64,000 nt of DNA, from the NCBI GenBank assembly GCA_012064415.1, contig SSNU01000295.1, forward strand, positions 62,001 to 126,000, given 5' to 3'. A program made the position numbers and the translations under genes. Below the pieces are notes generated by a model. The model was not told the DNA's origin, searched no databases, and was given only the letters and a program-made list of their open reading frames with translations. Below, in pieces: positions 1 through 14,900 of this stretch (the stretch's first letter is position 1; the number at the start of each line of letters is the position of its first letter). The DNA is from Gyrodactylus bullatarudis. Its lineage: Eukaryota > Platyhelminthes > Monogenea > Gyrodactylidea > Gyrodactylidae.

Positions 1-2809
1 TGAAAGTATGGAAAGGGGGGGGTAGAGAGAAAGAGAAAGGTCAAACTAGCATATACCAAAAAAATTCTTCCTAAATTGGTCGACCAAAATAGGAAGAGAG
101 TGAAATCTTCCAGAATTGTGCAACTTCCTAAATTGAGTACAACATATATATTATTTCTAACAAAGATGTGATTTTACCAAATCACTATAACTTTTTTTCT
201 TGAATTTTAAAAACTAAAACACCCTTGGATTCTTACGATTTATTTTTAAGTACAAGTCTATCTAAAATTCACTGCGCCCTCAATAATGGTCTGAAAATTT
301 TGAACAAAGTTTTCTTTAATTTCTACTCTAAACGATGTCTCGAAAATTACCGGTCGTAGCGATCTGACAGTTGGTTGTAGTAAATTTTGTGCTCTTCATT
401 TTGGTACATAAATCATTATTTTGGAACAAATTATAAGCGAGTAATGGTATTTTTATATAGGCCACTATATTATCAGGTGGAGAGATATTCGAATTAGATT
501 TATCAATAATCAAAAGGCGAGCAAACCTTTTGATGGAAAATAATTGAATTCCTCATTTAAACTTTAGATCATTATCTATGAATTTTAGAATGAATTAAAA
601 AGTCAATAATCAATCATCTTTGACACATGTAAGAAAGTATAAAATTTTCAAACATAATGTAATATGATTTTATTTAGATCATCAGATAAAATTACTACGA
701 TACAATGTTAAATGTTAAAATCTCAAGTAGGATTTAATATAAAGTCTGAGAGTGAGATTGAAGGATTCCATCTAGATTGAATGTGATTTATCGATTAATT
801 AAATTTGTTTTTTTTCTAAAATACTAAAATACCTTGTATGAATACTGATGATAATAATCTCAAATTATTTACTTAGTGAATGTTTATTTTCCATTCAATT
901 GTTCTTTAAGGATAATAGAAGGAAATCTGCATTGATTAATTGATACATTCTCATGTCTAAGAGAAAATCTATAGTAACATTGTGAAGGGAAAAAAAATTT
1001 TTTTTCGGCAAGAGAAAAATGTACATGGTACGGAGCCAGAATAGTCAAACCATAAGCTAACTGATACAGTATGGAGTTGGAAATCTATGACTTTTAAGGG
1101 TCTTTTGAACATTTAATGGCAATAATCGGCTTCCTTGTTTCCTTTCGATCATGAAAGATGCCTTTCGACCACCCTTCCACTTAAAATTCAGCTCAAATTC
1201 GGAAAAATGTCCAAATTTTTCTTGAATATAGTTATTTCTAAATTTTATTTCATATCAAATGGTAAAAATGGATTTTTCAATCTGGACTTGAGAAAATCTC
1301 TAGGAGAATTTTGGTCTAATAATGATAACTAGGGCCTCAAAAGTATGTTTAAAGTAGTACACTATACTTTTTACACAATTCACGTCTATTTTCCATCATT
1401 AGTATCAATTAATTCATCAGAAAACTCTTTTTCTTTTATTTTTAACTTTCCTAGAATCAGGATTGACCATTTTCGTAGAATTTGAAAATGGCATGCATGA
1501 AAGTCCTCTAATATTTCGTACTTAAATCTGATTGATCGAAAGGAGTTATGCATATGTTACAGTGAATCTGGAAACTAAGACTCCCTGATAGTCTTCAGAC
1601 TCCCTACATTTCTAGGGAATTTGGAAACTTCTAGCCCGAACATACATATTTCGTGCTGAACACATATTTCGACAGGTTTTATCAATCCCTAATCCAGGTT
1701 AATTTATTTTAAAACTTTCGAAAGTTTTACAATCGAAAATATCAATTCTATCAAATTACATGAGAACTCGTTTTAAGTGATAAGGGGTATATTTCTCGAA
1801 AAAATTGCAAAAATCTCAGCATTTTCTGTCAAAAAGTAGTTAAATCTACTAATAATAAGAAATAAGAATCTGGAATAATATTAGAAACTATTTACTAATC
1901 GATTATCTAGTCTCTTATTTGAGTTTGTAAAACCCATGAATAATTGATCTGATTTGTTATAGAAGGAAGCATAAAATTTACCCTATATTTGTACGAGATT
2001 AATAAGTAATATTATTTCTGAAAATTTTAAACTCATTTTCCCATAGATCTAGTGAATGAATCCTAAGCATCTTTTTGTATTGAGTCATGTTTCTAAAATG
2101 TTTATCTATTATTTGATCCTGAATTTTTAAATCGCCGCTAAATTCACCACATAAAACCTCAATATCTTCAACATTAATGCAATCGCGTGAACTCTATCTG
2201 TTAAATCTTGGAAGATGGTCAATTTGGATCGAAAAATGACCCAAATTTTTTCCGGACAAAAAAATCGAAATTCGATTTGGAAACTAAAGTCAATTTGGAT
2301 TTCATCAGTGAAAAGGCGACAGATCCCTTCGAGCATTATTTACTGATGGTATCGTTAGAAATTAGTGTGGTTATCAAAAAAATCAGTTAATATGTAATTA
2401 TCCTCGTGTACTAAAGAGTAGTTAAGGAATTTAATGTTAATTAGTCTTCTTAATGTTAGTAGTAGTATGTCATAAAGTATGAGATTTGCAGTGATCCCAA
2501 ATCTAATTTCATTAAATCATTCGAGTAAAAGGGACTTGGAAATTTCAAATGAACACAAGAATAAAAAGTATGCTTGTCTATATAGGGGAGAGAATACTCT
2601 TTTGCTGTTGTATGATGTTGTTTAATGATGAGATTATATAGATTTTTGTTTTCAACAGTATACTGTAGTAGTGAAAGGAGTATCGTGAAGACTAAACAAT
2701 GCTTTGAGCAATAATAACAAGAGAATAATAATATTGGGAAATAGTAATTCTACATGAAACTATAGTGAATTGATTTGTATTGTCAACAACAAGAAAGAGG
2801 AACACTTAC
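1..2809. other. left-edge stretch, probably the next MON2 intron, no exon recognised
   Basis: The MON2 exon at 2810-2920 ends in a good minus-strand donor (GTAAGT), so this stretch should be intron of that gene. I looked for the next conserved MON2 segment on the minus strand and did not find it. Short open frames here (for example 328-513 and 2127-2336 on the minus strand) have no recognisable domain. The DNA around 2200-2340 resembles the foldback-repeat arms seen elsewhere (FRSKLTIFQD-like false frame). Confidence 0.5.
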
Positions 2810-2920
2810 TCGGTTTTCCCAGAATGGAACTTCGAATTTATTGGATGCTGCCTGTTGAATTAGGAGAGTTGTTGTCTCTGCAGCGAATTCTCGCGATAAC
2901 GAGTTGGAGAAGTTGGTCAT
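2810..2920 (-). CDS. MON2: MON2 exon 16, after a 23-kb intron
   Basis: A 37-codon exon in phase 0 at both ends, with a TTTTTTCAG acceptor and a GTAAGT donor. The peptide includes NSLSREFAAETTTLLIQQA, which lines up with NSRMREWGAEALTSLIKAG of animal MON2, exactly the segment that should follow exon 15. That continuity is the evidence that the 23.3-kb stretch 2921-26198 is a single intron. Confidence 0.85.
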
Positions 2921-5900
2921 CTGAAAAAATATTATAGAAATATTAAATTTACTGAAATTCCATTGTATTTTACTCTAAAAAAGGTATGAGTAACAAGTTC
3001 AATGTAGACTGAAAATACGGTACTATATGAGTCTCGATTATAACAAGATATGGTCATTTTTCAAATTTTAATTTGGCGCTAAAATCTCAAAACTCAAACT
3101 TTTTATTGATTTGAAAATAGGATTGTGGTCAAAATAAAATTTTCAGGATTAGACAAGAAAATTAATTATGCAAAATCTGTTCTAATGAATAAGCAAATTA
3201 TCGTTTGAGAGCTGAATTTCGATTTTCTGATCATTTTCACTACTTAAAAATCAATAAAACTTCGATAAATGCTGTCTCTTTCGAAAATTTATCGGCGATA
3301 TTGGGCTTTCTTGTCTGATTCTGATCCTAAAAAACATCTTTAGGCAACAATTCCATTTTCATATCAATAAAAATTTCCTGTTCAAAGTTCAAAAAATAGG
3401 ACTTTCACTCCAAATCAAAATTTGAAAATTTGGCATATTTTTCAGAAAAAAATTATTTTTTCAGATGTGTGACTTCTCCACGCCCAATTAGAGACACTAA
3501 AAGAGTTAAGAACTTATCCCTCGTCACCAAAAAACTCAATAAAAACCGATTGAATTCATTCTTACAAGTATTTATTGAACCAAAGGAAAAGAACATGCAA
3601 CTATGGGTTGAATATCTAAACAGATTATAACAGTAATGGGTTAGATGCTTATCTGAATGGGATTTACCAAAAGGCAGAGAGAGAGAGAGAGAATGGTCTT
3701 TTGTTCTCTCCTTAAAAAAACATGCATAAACAATGTTGACATTTATTTATTTATAAAATGTACAAATACATATATAAATTGTGTAATCAAATGAGAAGGT
3801 AAAAAGGTATCATTATGAATAATGAATATCCCAATTTATATATATCTGAATATGTAGATATTCTAGATGTGTAAACATTGAATGTTGTATGTGTATTTTT
3901 CCTCCTTATTAAAACATCATTGGAATATGTAACTACTATGTTAAGCCGAAATCAAATCATAAATTAATAATTCTTTCATCCAATAGAATTATCCTATTCT
4001 TTCACCGACCAATAGGATTCGAGAATGATTATGTGACACATGGAAAATATATTCATTATAAAATAAATGAATGAAAATAACAATTAGTTTATCTATGTAC
4101 AGGGATTATTGTCAACATTTGTGAGGGAAACTTTGTTTTTTTTTATTTTGAACTTGATCTCTTGTGAATGTCTCTCTCAATGGTTGAAGGGAAATGAGAC
4201 AGGAGAATTATCAGTAACTAAGCCTCTTATCCCGTTAAAACAATTATGAGCAATGGGTCTTTTAATGCCTATGCATTCGCAGAATGGATAGACTTGAATT
4301 ACTCGCCATATCATGGAAAAATCCAGTTGTGCGTTTGTTCCATTGGTCTCACTTTGAATATAATCTCCATAATTGTCTTTTTGCGAAAGGAGATGAAAAG
4401 TCAGACAAATTCAATACTCCTTGGAATATCAATTGCTGACATGTTAACCATGGTGATATATTTGGTGTACGACATATTTTGCATGTTGGAGTTTAAGGAT
4501 GGATGCAACTATTTCAGCTGTATTGTTATAGCAGTATGCATGTCTTTAATTATTGGATGTCATTCAACAGCAACACTTTTAACTGTTTTTCTAGCAGCAT
4601 TCCGATGTTTAGTATTATACAAGACAAGTCAGAAATCATTGCCAAAGAATCTAGTCAACATTGGATTGGGGGTATCGACTGTTTTTGGAATATTAATGAG
4701 TCTACCAAACTTTGGAATTGTAGATATTAGCCTTAATACAGCAAGGATTGAAAACGGGACCCAAGGGAATGAAACCAATAATTACATGTATAGTCTGGAG
4801 ACGAAGAGTAAGACATTAGAACAGATTTACTTTATGGTCTATGGTGCTATCATAAAGTTGATATCGTGCGCGTTGATTATTGTTTTCACAATAATTATTG
4901 TTATAATATTGTTCCAGACAAAGAAAAGACAGCTGGCCCTGTGCAATAGGAATGGAACAGAGACGACAAAACTTGCTCAAGAGAAATTGAAGAAGAAAAT
5001 GCGCCAATCTCATCGAACGACAATTATGTTAATTTTCATAACAATAAGTTTTGCCATTAGTGAAGCTCCACAAGGTGTTATAACCATACTTTCAGTTACA
5101 AATGAAGATTTTATGAATAATTTTTATGTGAAAAGTGGTAGCTTCCTCGACATTATCATCATATTAAATAGTGCCTGTACATTTTTCCTTTATTGCGCAA
5201 TGTCGGAACAGTTTAAGGACAACTTCAAAAAGATCTTTCTACCATGTATAAAGCCAAGGGAGACCAATGCCTCTGGAGAAAGAAAGACTAACCTGGTCGA
5301 TAAGAAGAACACCAGGCACAACATGAAGTTGGTTGATAATCTGGTTGATTCCAAGGAGACAATACAACTGAATAATGTTCGCAAAGAGGTTAATGAGAAT
5401 GGGTACCTGCTAATTAATCCGAATGCTGACCAGAATAGTATAATGTCAATTGATATCTAGATTGGGAATCCAAAAATATATAAATACAATCCGTTTTAAA
5501 AATATTCCAAATGATGCCAACTGGAGGGAAATATTCCTTTTTACAAACAAAAGATGACAAAATAATCAAGTTTCATTATTATTATTATTATTATTATTTG
5601 TGATAAAAAGAATTATACTCTTTCTGTGATCAATTTTTTTTCAAGAAATTTCAAAATTACTGTGAGACAACGGAGAGACATGGCACATGAGAAAAGTCAG
5701 AGAAGAAGAGTTCCACAGTTGGTTTTATTTTCTTCTTCTTCTTCTTCACTATTTTCAAAAAGATTTTTATTCATATCATGAATCGAAGCAGATACAAAGT
5801 CAGAGAGGACCCACACGCAATGTATATTAAAACAGTGATAGTAGTAAAAGAACTCTCTATAAATTCATATTTATTTGAGAACAAGAAAGGGGACCAAAAA

Positions 5901-8900
5901 TATGAGAAAAAAAGAACCATAAAAAGTGATGTTTTATTTCAGTCTTTGTAACAAAAAAAAGAAAAAAAAGTTTTGGAAATCTATTTTTTATAAAAGAGAA
6001 TAAAATCTTTTCAAACAGAAAATAAAAACAATACAAGAGCACTTTTTAAAACTAATTTTCCGTTTCATTATTATTATACTGTATTAGAATTACTAGATCA
6101 TTGTAGTTTTTTGGTAACGATCAGACCAACGAGAATTTGTCAGCTTTTGTCGTTTCTTTCTAGGCTTACAAAAAAAGGAAGGGAAACATAGCATTCTGAC
6201 AGCAATTAATGCTGTAATGAAGTTGGGAGTTTATGAATTTTACTAAAATTTCAATATCTTTAATCGATAATTGGAGAATGATCAGGATTTCAACAGGTTC
6301 AAATTCAAATCATTTGAAGAAATAATTTTGTAAGAATAATTTCATTTATTCGAACTTTGAGCGGATAATTGCTGTTTCAAATTAATTGATATGTGAGACC
6401 AAAATTAGAAAATAAGGTAAAATTTTTAACCTCATTTTTGTACCAACTTTCCTGATAGAATTATCAATTCTAAGCATTATTTTTTATTAAAGCATGTGCT
6501 GAAAATGCTTCACCATTATGTCATTCAGTTTTAAAAGTCCAGAATTTTTCAAATCCCCACTCAATTTTTAATGAAGTTTTACTACACAATGACTAAAATC
6601 ACTTACATTTTTTCTTTAAAAATAGTAATATTATCATCAAAAGGTCCTCTATGATTAATTTCGTTGTTTTATCATGTAAAGCTAGTTGACATGAAAATGA
6701 GAATTTACTTTTTTTACAAAAACTCAATATTTTTCTCAGGATAGTCAAGAAAAAATTTATTTTTCGAATTCCAACATAAAATGAGCCAATAAGTTGTGGA
6801 AATTAAAAAAAATTTCTGAAAAAATTCAATCTGACCAAAATTAGACCGTTTTTCGAATTTTTGAAATGCGCCAAATTTCCACTTTTTCAACTGTTGTCAA
6901 AATTTTTTATCGATTTCAAAGATTTGAAGCAGTTAAATGCAGATATTCGATATCAGCATCAGACAAAGAATTCGATCATCTTCATGTCAATTAGGTGTAT
7001 GTGGGATATTGTGGGAAAAATAGGCAATGCCATAATGGAGGATGACTTTCACAATTTGAAAATATGTAAAAAAAGATCTGAGTACTAAATTCTATCAGAA
7101 AAGTAAGTACTCTCGTGAGTTGTTCGGAGAAAAAAAATTTCACCCTAGCCTATTAGACAACAAACTTTTATTATTCATAGACCTCGAATAATCAAAGTTT
7201 CAAGAAAACAACAAAAGTTACCAGCTAAAAGTTCAAGAGATGTTCGTACTTAGGATTATGATAAAATCTCCAAAAATTTTATAACTTCTTATCAACTAGC
7301 TTCATCTGGAATTTAATTGATACGATACTTTATTGAAATTCTATTAAACTACAGATTAAATTGAATGAATAGTCAGGAAAAATTACGGGTTGTAAAATAT
7401 GAAAGACACAAATAGGGGTAGACATTTTACTGACTATGATACTGTAAGCCCTCATCTTTGGAAATTAAGTCTGATTTCACTTAATTAATTGGAGATTGAA
7501 AGGTTTCGATGATTGGTAAATTGTCAATATTGAAAATCAATGAGAGTTTGACATTTTTCAACAAGTATTCTAAAACACTAAATTTATTTCTTATTAATCA
7601 GGAAAATTTTAAATTAAAATAATCAATTTAAATTGTACTTGAGAAAGAAAGAATGGATAAGTAAAAGGTTATCACTAATTTATGTTAATATCTTCTGAAT
7701 TCTGACTAAACTCTTTATAAATAGCGTTTTCTTCAAGGTATTACCCGACAGACACTTGAAATTGATTTTAAATAGTTGATTGACTCTAAAGCTTTATGAA
7801 TCATATTTAAAACTTTTTAATGATTGAAGGTAGAGATAATTTAAGAGATAATTCTTAAAGTAAGAAAAAAAAACAAAATTAGAATTCTGAGTTAGTCATT
7901 TAAGGTTTAATTAGAGCTACTGTTAGATATATACTACCAGAAGTCTCATAAGAGACTAGCCTCCCTGGGCGGTTCTAGATGAGGCTGATAGTTGGCTAAT
8001 AGGGACGGTTCTTTTTATCGACATACTTGAACATTATTCAGGATCGTATTATAGCAGAATAATCATTAGAGTATAGGCTTACTGACGATCCCTAATAAGG
8101 GTGAAACTATAGTATGAGTTTTTGCTTAATCTTTGGATGTGTAACATTAAATGTAAGTTTCATTCTGAATCAGTCATTTGACGTTTGACTAGAGCTAGTG
8201 TAAGATGAAATAGAATAGTTCCACAATTTGGTCAGAAAGTTCTAGAACAAGTTTTATAATAAGACTAATTATAGGCGTTCTCATTCGTATTGTTAAGGAG
8301 TGAGAAACTCAAATGACTAAAATGTTCAGGATCTTTGGGATTATGTAGCTAACCCTAGTTTGTACACTGTGAAGCCTGCTTTTCAGAGAGATACCAAGCC
8401 ATCCATAAAACAAAAAAGTATGTTATTTTTGCCCGGAAAAAGATCACAGATTTTGCTTTGATTTGAGAGAGTATTCTATTCGAAAACTTGAGTTTTATTG
8501 AGTATAATTATAATTATAGAAGTAAAATTCAATGAAAGATGTTGGCGCGGATTTGAAGTTCACGATTTTTAATTGAAATTTTTTGAGAGAGAGAAACGTT
8601 TGAATCTCGGATTTTAGTTGAGTTGATTCCAATAAGAATATAGCGCTTTTATTTCGTGGCATACTCATAAGCTTAAACATGCCAGATTTATATAAAGAAA
8701 ATGTGTACAAAATATTGGTTTTGAATCTGATTGGTAATTTTTTGATGCGTGAGTCCCTTTATTTTACATGTAATAGATTGTTGTCGTAATTAAATTGTAA
8801 TATAAAAGCGCTATATTATCATTACTAATTGGCAGCACCTTCTTTTTAATTCAAGTTTTGTATGTGAGAACGCAGTAAGAAACATTTAGCTCACCTGTAG

Positions 8901-11900
8901 TTCAGTAGGATTTTTCTCTCATAAAGAAATTAATTTTCGTTTGAGAATGATGACCAGAATGATTGTAAAAGTATTACCCTAATGGTTTCATTCTTCGAAT
9001 TTAATATTCATGCAGCAAGAGAGTAGATAAGACTTTTAATTTCATTGGCCTCGAATATTAAGAATGTAGTTACAGAGAGGGAAAAATGTTGAAAAAATTT
9101 TTAGAATGTTTGGAAATGTCAAATGATCTTATTATAATGTAAAAAAGAGACATGGAAGGCTTCTTCTCCCTTCGATAACAATATTGATCAGAAGGGCAGG
9201 AAAAATTAAATTTTCTGTTTGATAAAATCTCTTACAATTTCATTGAAAAAAGTTTGATTTTTCTGTTCAGTCTTATCTTTTTTTGATTCAAATTATTCTG
9301 GTAAATATTAGTTTAATGAAAAAAACTCTTTGTATATTGATAAAATAATTCTCATGATTTTGTATGTTGGTAAAGAACTGAAACCAATACCAATATGTGA
9401 ACAAATAGTTTTATATTACCCTAACATAATGCTCATTATTTAATCGTTGAAGATAAATAAAAAGAAAAAACAGACATTAGAAATAATATCATTATTATTT
9501 TCAATAAATACTGTATTCTAGATAAGCCATTGTTTCGAGCAGTTGGTTAGATATTATGTATTGTTTATATGAGGCATGTCAGATGTATCAATACTTTGTC
9601 GATTTCTGATCTATCTTGAGATCCACAAAAATTTAAGAATAAAAATTAAAAATTTTGATTGGACCCACAAGGTTTTGAATATCTCACGCCAAAAGAAGAC
9701 CACGACATGTGTTTGAAATATTGTGTGAGTCCAAACTATTTTTATAAGGGTAATCAAATGTTTTTTATTCTAACCTTAATTTTCTTTTAAGTGATGAATT
9801 ATATCTCAGAATTATTACTCTAATAATTCTAATTATTATAAAAACCATGTTATAAAATCCATATTTTTTAGAAATACTACAATCTTTTCTTTTTTAAAGA
9901 TAGACCAATAGAAGCCAGAAGACAACATAGCTATGACTATAGTCAATCTATACCGAACAGTTCCCTGGAGAACTACTTGGCTCAAAATTATTATTCATAT
10001 TTATGAAATTAAAAAGCCTAATTCAAGATAGAAAGTCAAAACTCAGTTGACAAGATCATAACAATATACTCCTCTAAAGTTGAAACAAGATCAGAGAGAT
10101 ACAACATCTTTAATTTTTTCCCCATACAAAATATTAGAAACATTTTTTCTCCTTGTCATTTCAGGATATGCAAGTTTTAAAAATTGAAAAAATAAATATA
10201 AAATCTCCTAGGATAAATACGCAATTGTCATTGCTTTCTCGTTATAAAAGATTATCATTACAGTACAGAGATAATTGAGGAGATTTGAAATTTTATTTTT
10301 CTTATTTCATGTGTAATATCTAATAATAATAATAATAATATCCCTGTATCACTTTTTCTATTCTTCGTGTATGAAGGATAAGAAGATTTGTTACAATAAT
10401 TGTCTAGTGCATTCAAATCTTATATGCTCTCAATATTTCTCCCCAACAGAATATAAGATATTTTTTCACATTTTCCCACAAATTAATTTCAGATTATAAG
10501 TACCCTTGTGTGTTGGAGAGAAATATGTGGGAATTTTATCCCCTCTCCTTGTGACAATATCCGAATTTCTCATATAATGATCTTAGATCGCCTGGATTAA
10601 GGAGAGAGGGATTAAAAGCAGACAAATTTCCAACTATTACTTCAGAGAGTTTTGATGAAAAACTTTATATTGACATTCCCATGAGTCGATGAAGATGAGA
10701 AGGCTCCAAAAAATATATTTATATATTTTGTAGCTAATTCGTACTTAAGTATAAATTAGCAGGGATTGCTATGCTAATTCGTACTGAAAGGGCAGAGGGG
10801 AATACATCACATAGACCAAGTGTATGCTTAATAATTTCAGTGACAATTAGTAGAGTAATCCCTGCTAATTCGTACTGAAAAGATCAAGATTCGTATCTTT
10901 TATGCAATTAAACTCTGATGTTTCTGTAATAGATTTGTTCTCATTTACATTTAATTTGATCTACTTCAAGGGGATTTACCTATATAATTTTCAAATATTT
11001 TTTGCAAAACTCATTCAAATAGAGAATTTTTATTCATAGAGAACTCCATAATTTTTTCTAAAATCAAAGATATTTTCGATCTTTATAAATCATTTTAAAA
11101 AAACTCGAAAATCCAGAAATTCTATATTTGAATGAGGTGTGATAGATGAGAACAAATCGAGATCAGAAACAGAAAGGTTGAATTGCATAAAAGATACGAA
11201 TCTTGATCTTTTCAGTACGAGTTAGCAGGGATTGCTCTGCTAATTGACACTGAAATTGTTAAGCATACACTTGGTCTATGCGATGTATTCCCCACTGCCC
11301 TTTCAGTACGAATTAGCAGTTCAGTACAAATTAGCTACAACATATATAATCTGCAATATAATGGCAAAATAATAAAAAAAACTTTGACAGAAAGACTGAG
11401 ATGTACTACGGTTCAAATAAATTACATTATTTCTTATTAGTAGTTGAAATTAATTTAAGCTCTGTAAAAAATTTATAGTAAATCTTACGACATAGATGTC
11501 TTTAAAAATTGAGTACTAGGCTTTGAGGAAACATTTTATGAGTATCTTTTTACAATCGTCTCATGTAATGAAGCAGGTGCAAGAACCAAAATGTCTGGAA
11601 ATAGGTATTATCTTCTTTCAATAAAAGTAGTGAGTAGAATTCCTTCAAAATATGATTTTTGGCTTCATTTTAAGAGAACTAATCCAAAAGTATTCACATA
11701 AACATGAAGCAATCATAGTTTTAGTTTTTCTCTTCAAAAATAAACAGACGCCAGAACTGAAATAAAAAGTATAGACACAAGAGTATATAAAAATCAAATT
11801 TCTACGTTTTCTACATCAGAATCATCAGTTATTTTTTATATTATTGACAGAAGAATACCCACATATTTTCCCCTAATTCTCAAGGTTTCCTTAAAACACT

Positions 11901-14900
11901 GAAAAATTTTAATAAAAAAATATGTTTGTACAAGAACACAACAAGTGTGTTATTTTCTTTTGAAAGAATTGAGTTATTCTCTTAAGCACATTGAGATCAT
12001 TCTTGCGAGAAATGAATAATTTAAAATCTTGTTAAAATTTTCTTTCAACTAGATAACTATACTAAAAGTTTCTTCAACATCATTCACAAAAGAGGATAAA
12101 AGATTAGTTTCAAGATACATATCCCAGCTGAATAATAATATACTTTAGGACGTGGCCTTTTTTATATTTCACTGTTGATAACTGGGACCGAATTATAGTT
12201 TAAAAGTATTTTAAAAACTATTACTATAAGCAAACCTAACTAGTTGAAATAACGTTACAAAACCATTTTTTAGAAAGTTCAGATTTATCAATAGAAAATA
12301 CTCCAACATTTCTGGAAGAGAAGTTAGTAGATTTACCTTTAATAGATATGAGAATAATTCAACTTAAATTTTTAAGTATGGTGTAGTGGATAGTGTGCCC
12401 GCCTCATCTATGATTAATATAATTACTTCACGAGTTCAAGTAATTAATCTGATCATCAGTGGTATGTCTTGAATGAACTCTTAACTTACATCAGTTTTGA
12501 ACAATTACCACTGATGATGCTCTGAGAGATGTATATTTGGTTTCAATTATCTAAATCATAGGATAATCAAAATAAAAAAGACACAGTAGAAATATTGCAG
12601 GATCAAAATCTCTATTTTTTGAGGGAAAGAAAGCCTCACTGTTCTTGGAAATCACAAATGAACATTGTAAAATATATTCTTATCTGATTATTAGGTCTTT
12701 GCTGAATATTAGCTCAGCTTCTTGATTATTTTGAAAGTTTTTATTTCTACCGACAAGCTTTAATTCTTGGTTTTTTCCAGACATCAGGGAGAATTATAGA
12801 AACAACTTGAAAACGTTAATTAATTCTACTCATTCTTTAAAACTGATTGACAAGAGGGAGCCAATTGTTGGCAGTTGATTATTTCAAAGAATAAGTCACG
12901 TTTAAATTATTTTAAAATTCTACCCATCTTTTTTATTCATGAGAAATTTAGAGAAAAACAATATGGTTTAAATTTGTTTGGTTAAATGATAATGTCTTGG
13001 ATTGGATATCAAAGGACTATGGATTCTTCTATAAAAGAAGCACTTAAATATTGCCTTAGCTTGGAAGCTGAAATGGTATATTTTAGTAGATTTCAAGTCA
13101 ATTTTAGTAATTACAAAATGCTTAATCTTGCAAGTTATTCAATAGTGTAAGATAATTCAAGTTCAAATTTTTGGGAAACATTATTTTTTGGATGATGAAT
13201 TTTTTTATTCTTGAGATCAGTACGATCAGTTTAAAAATCGTAAAGTAGAAAAATCTACCTTTAATACATATAGAGAAGAAAAAAATCATCTCACTTTTTC
13301 ACAAACTACATTTCAGACTTAAAAAGAATTTACTGGTTTCTTTCAAGATGAAATTTTTCAACAAAAAACAAGAAAATTCTGGAATTATACTTCCGGTAAA
13401 GCTAAGAGATATTTTATAATATTTTTCATTTAATTATGGCTTTGTAGTTGAACTCATTTTAGTTGAGGAAAAATCCTGAAAAAAAGTGACATGAGAAATT
13501 GCGTTTTTTTGTTTGAATGAGAGATTAGTTCAGATTCTCTCTTATTAAACATAAACAGGCGAAGAAATTTTTCTAGTACCCGAGTTGATTTGGTCAGACC
13601 AGCCGAAGAGAATGAAGATTAATCTACACAAAATTTGATTAGTATTCTCTCTATAGTGTGTGGGATTAAATTTTGTCAGGTTTGATATTGAAATACTTAA
13701 CAAAAACTCGGGTCTGAAATGGGCGAAAAAAGTTTTTTTTGATGTGCAATCTAACGAATCACGAATGAATCAAGAAACATCCATAATCAAAAAAAATATT
13801 CGTGAAAGCTACTTTCACATATTTTTTCGGCATTAGTTCATCATGAATTTAGACTTGAATTTATTCACTAGATTTTATTGAATTTCCATCTAGATTGATT
13901 TTGATTCTTCTACTAGCTAAACAGTGAAAAGTGAATAAACCCCATTTATGCTATTAACTCAGCAAAGTCAATTACATAGACAAAACGATCCCAGAATACA
14001 GTAAAAGGGGAATTTTTTTCCATCACAGTTATCTTCTTTTATTATCATCAAAAAGATGAAAAAATGTTGTTTCTCTTGCTATCCTGCTCCCTTGCATACT
14101 CTTCATCCATGACTACTCAGGATTAGTTCCAAACTAAGAAGGAAAAAACTAAATGAAAAATAGCGTATATATATTCACTGAAAATTTTTGTAGTTTTTTC
14201 ACTTGTTCTTATATATATGTGGAAGAGAAATATATAATCATTATTATCATCATATTAAAAAGATCGAAGGCTAGTAGAAGATAGATTGAATGTGTATAGA
14301 TCAAATTGACTTCAAAATCAACTGTAGATGGATATGAGATGGATGGTGGTAATTGTGGGGGTGAATATGATCGAGTTATTCCTACATATTGGCTCGTTTA
14401 TTGTAAAAGAGACACGCATATTCCTATGTAGAGGAGTGTAAAGAAACATACGATCTAAACTGTGAGATAACAAATAAAATAGCAATTCATAGCACACTAT
14501 TTTTTTATTATCAATAATATTATTGATATGATTATAATCAAATGTGTATATCATACATACATAGTATTTATATAGTCTAGGGTGGTGTATGCTTCTTTTT
14601 TAGATAATTTTTTTCTGGTGGGAAAATTTACTCTTTTTATTTGTAATTTCGACGATTATGAATGTAATCAAAAGTCAGAAGATGATTAATTTTAAAAATG
14701 GATTTGGTTCACAAGAAAGAAAAGCTAAGGAAATATAATTTGAGTTTAGGTAATAATTATGGGTTGAGAAATATAGTTTGAAATTGTGAGACGAATTCCT
14801 ATTTCTAGTTGATTTTGAAAAATTTAAATAAGCTATATTTGGATGATCCAAGGTCCGCGCTTCTTTTGAAAATTGACTAATAAGCTTTCTGATCTAAACG

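Noticed and set aside
4503..5384. several 60-75 codon frames overlapping the GPCR
   Set aside because: They are other-frame shadows of a well supported receptor gene.
7887..8400. possible direct duplication (TAGTCATTTAAGGTTTAATT near 7894 against CAGTCATTTGACGTTTGACT near 8171)
   Set aside because: Similarity fades after about 50 bp and no borders or inverted ends can be defined.
12373..12450. functional tRNA gene
   Set aside because: A and B boxes are present, but acceptor and anticodon stems do not pair, so it was kept only as a tRNA-like repeat.
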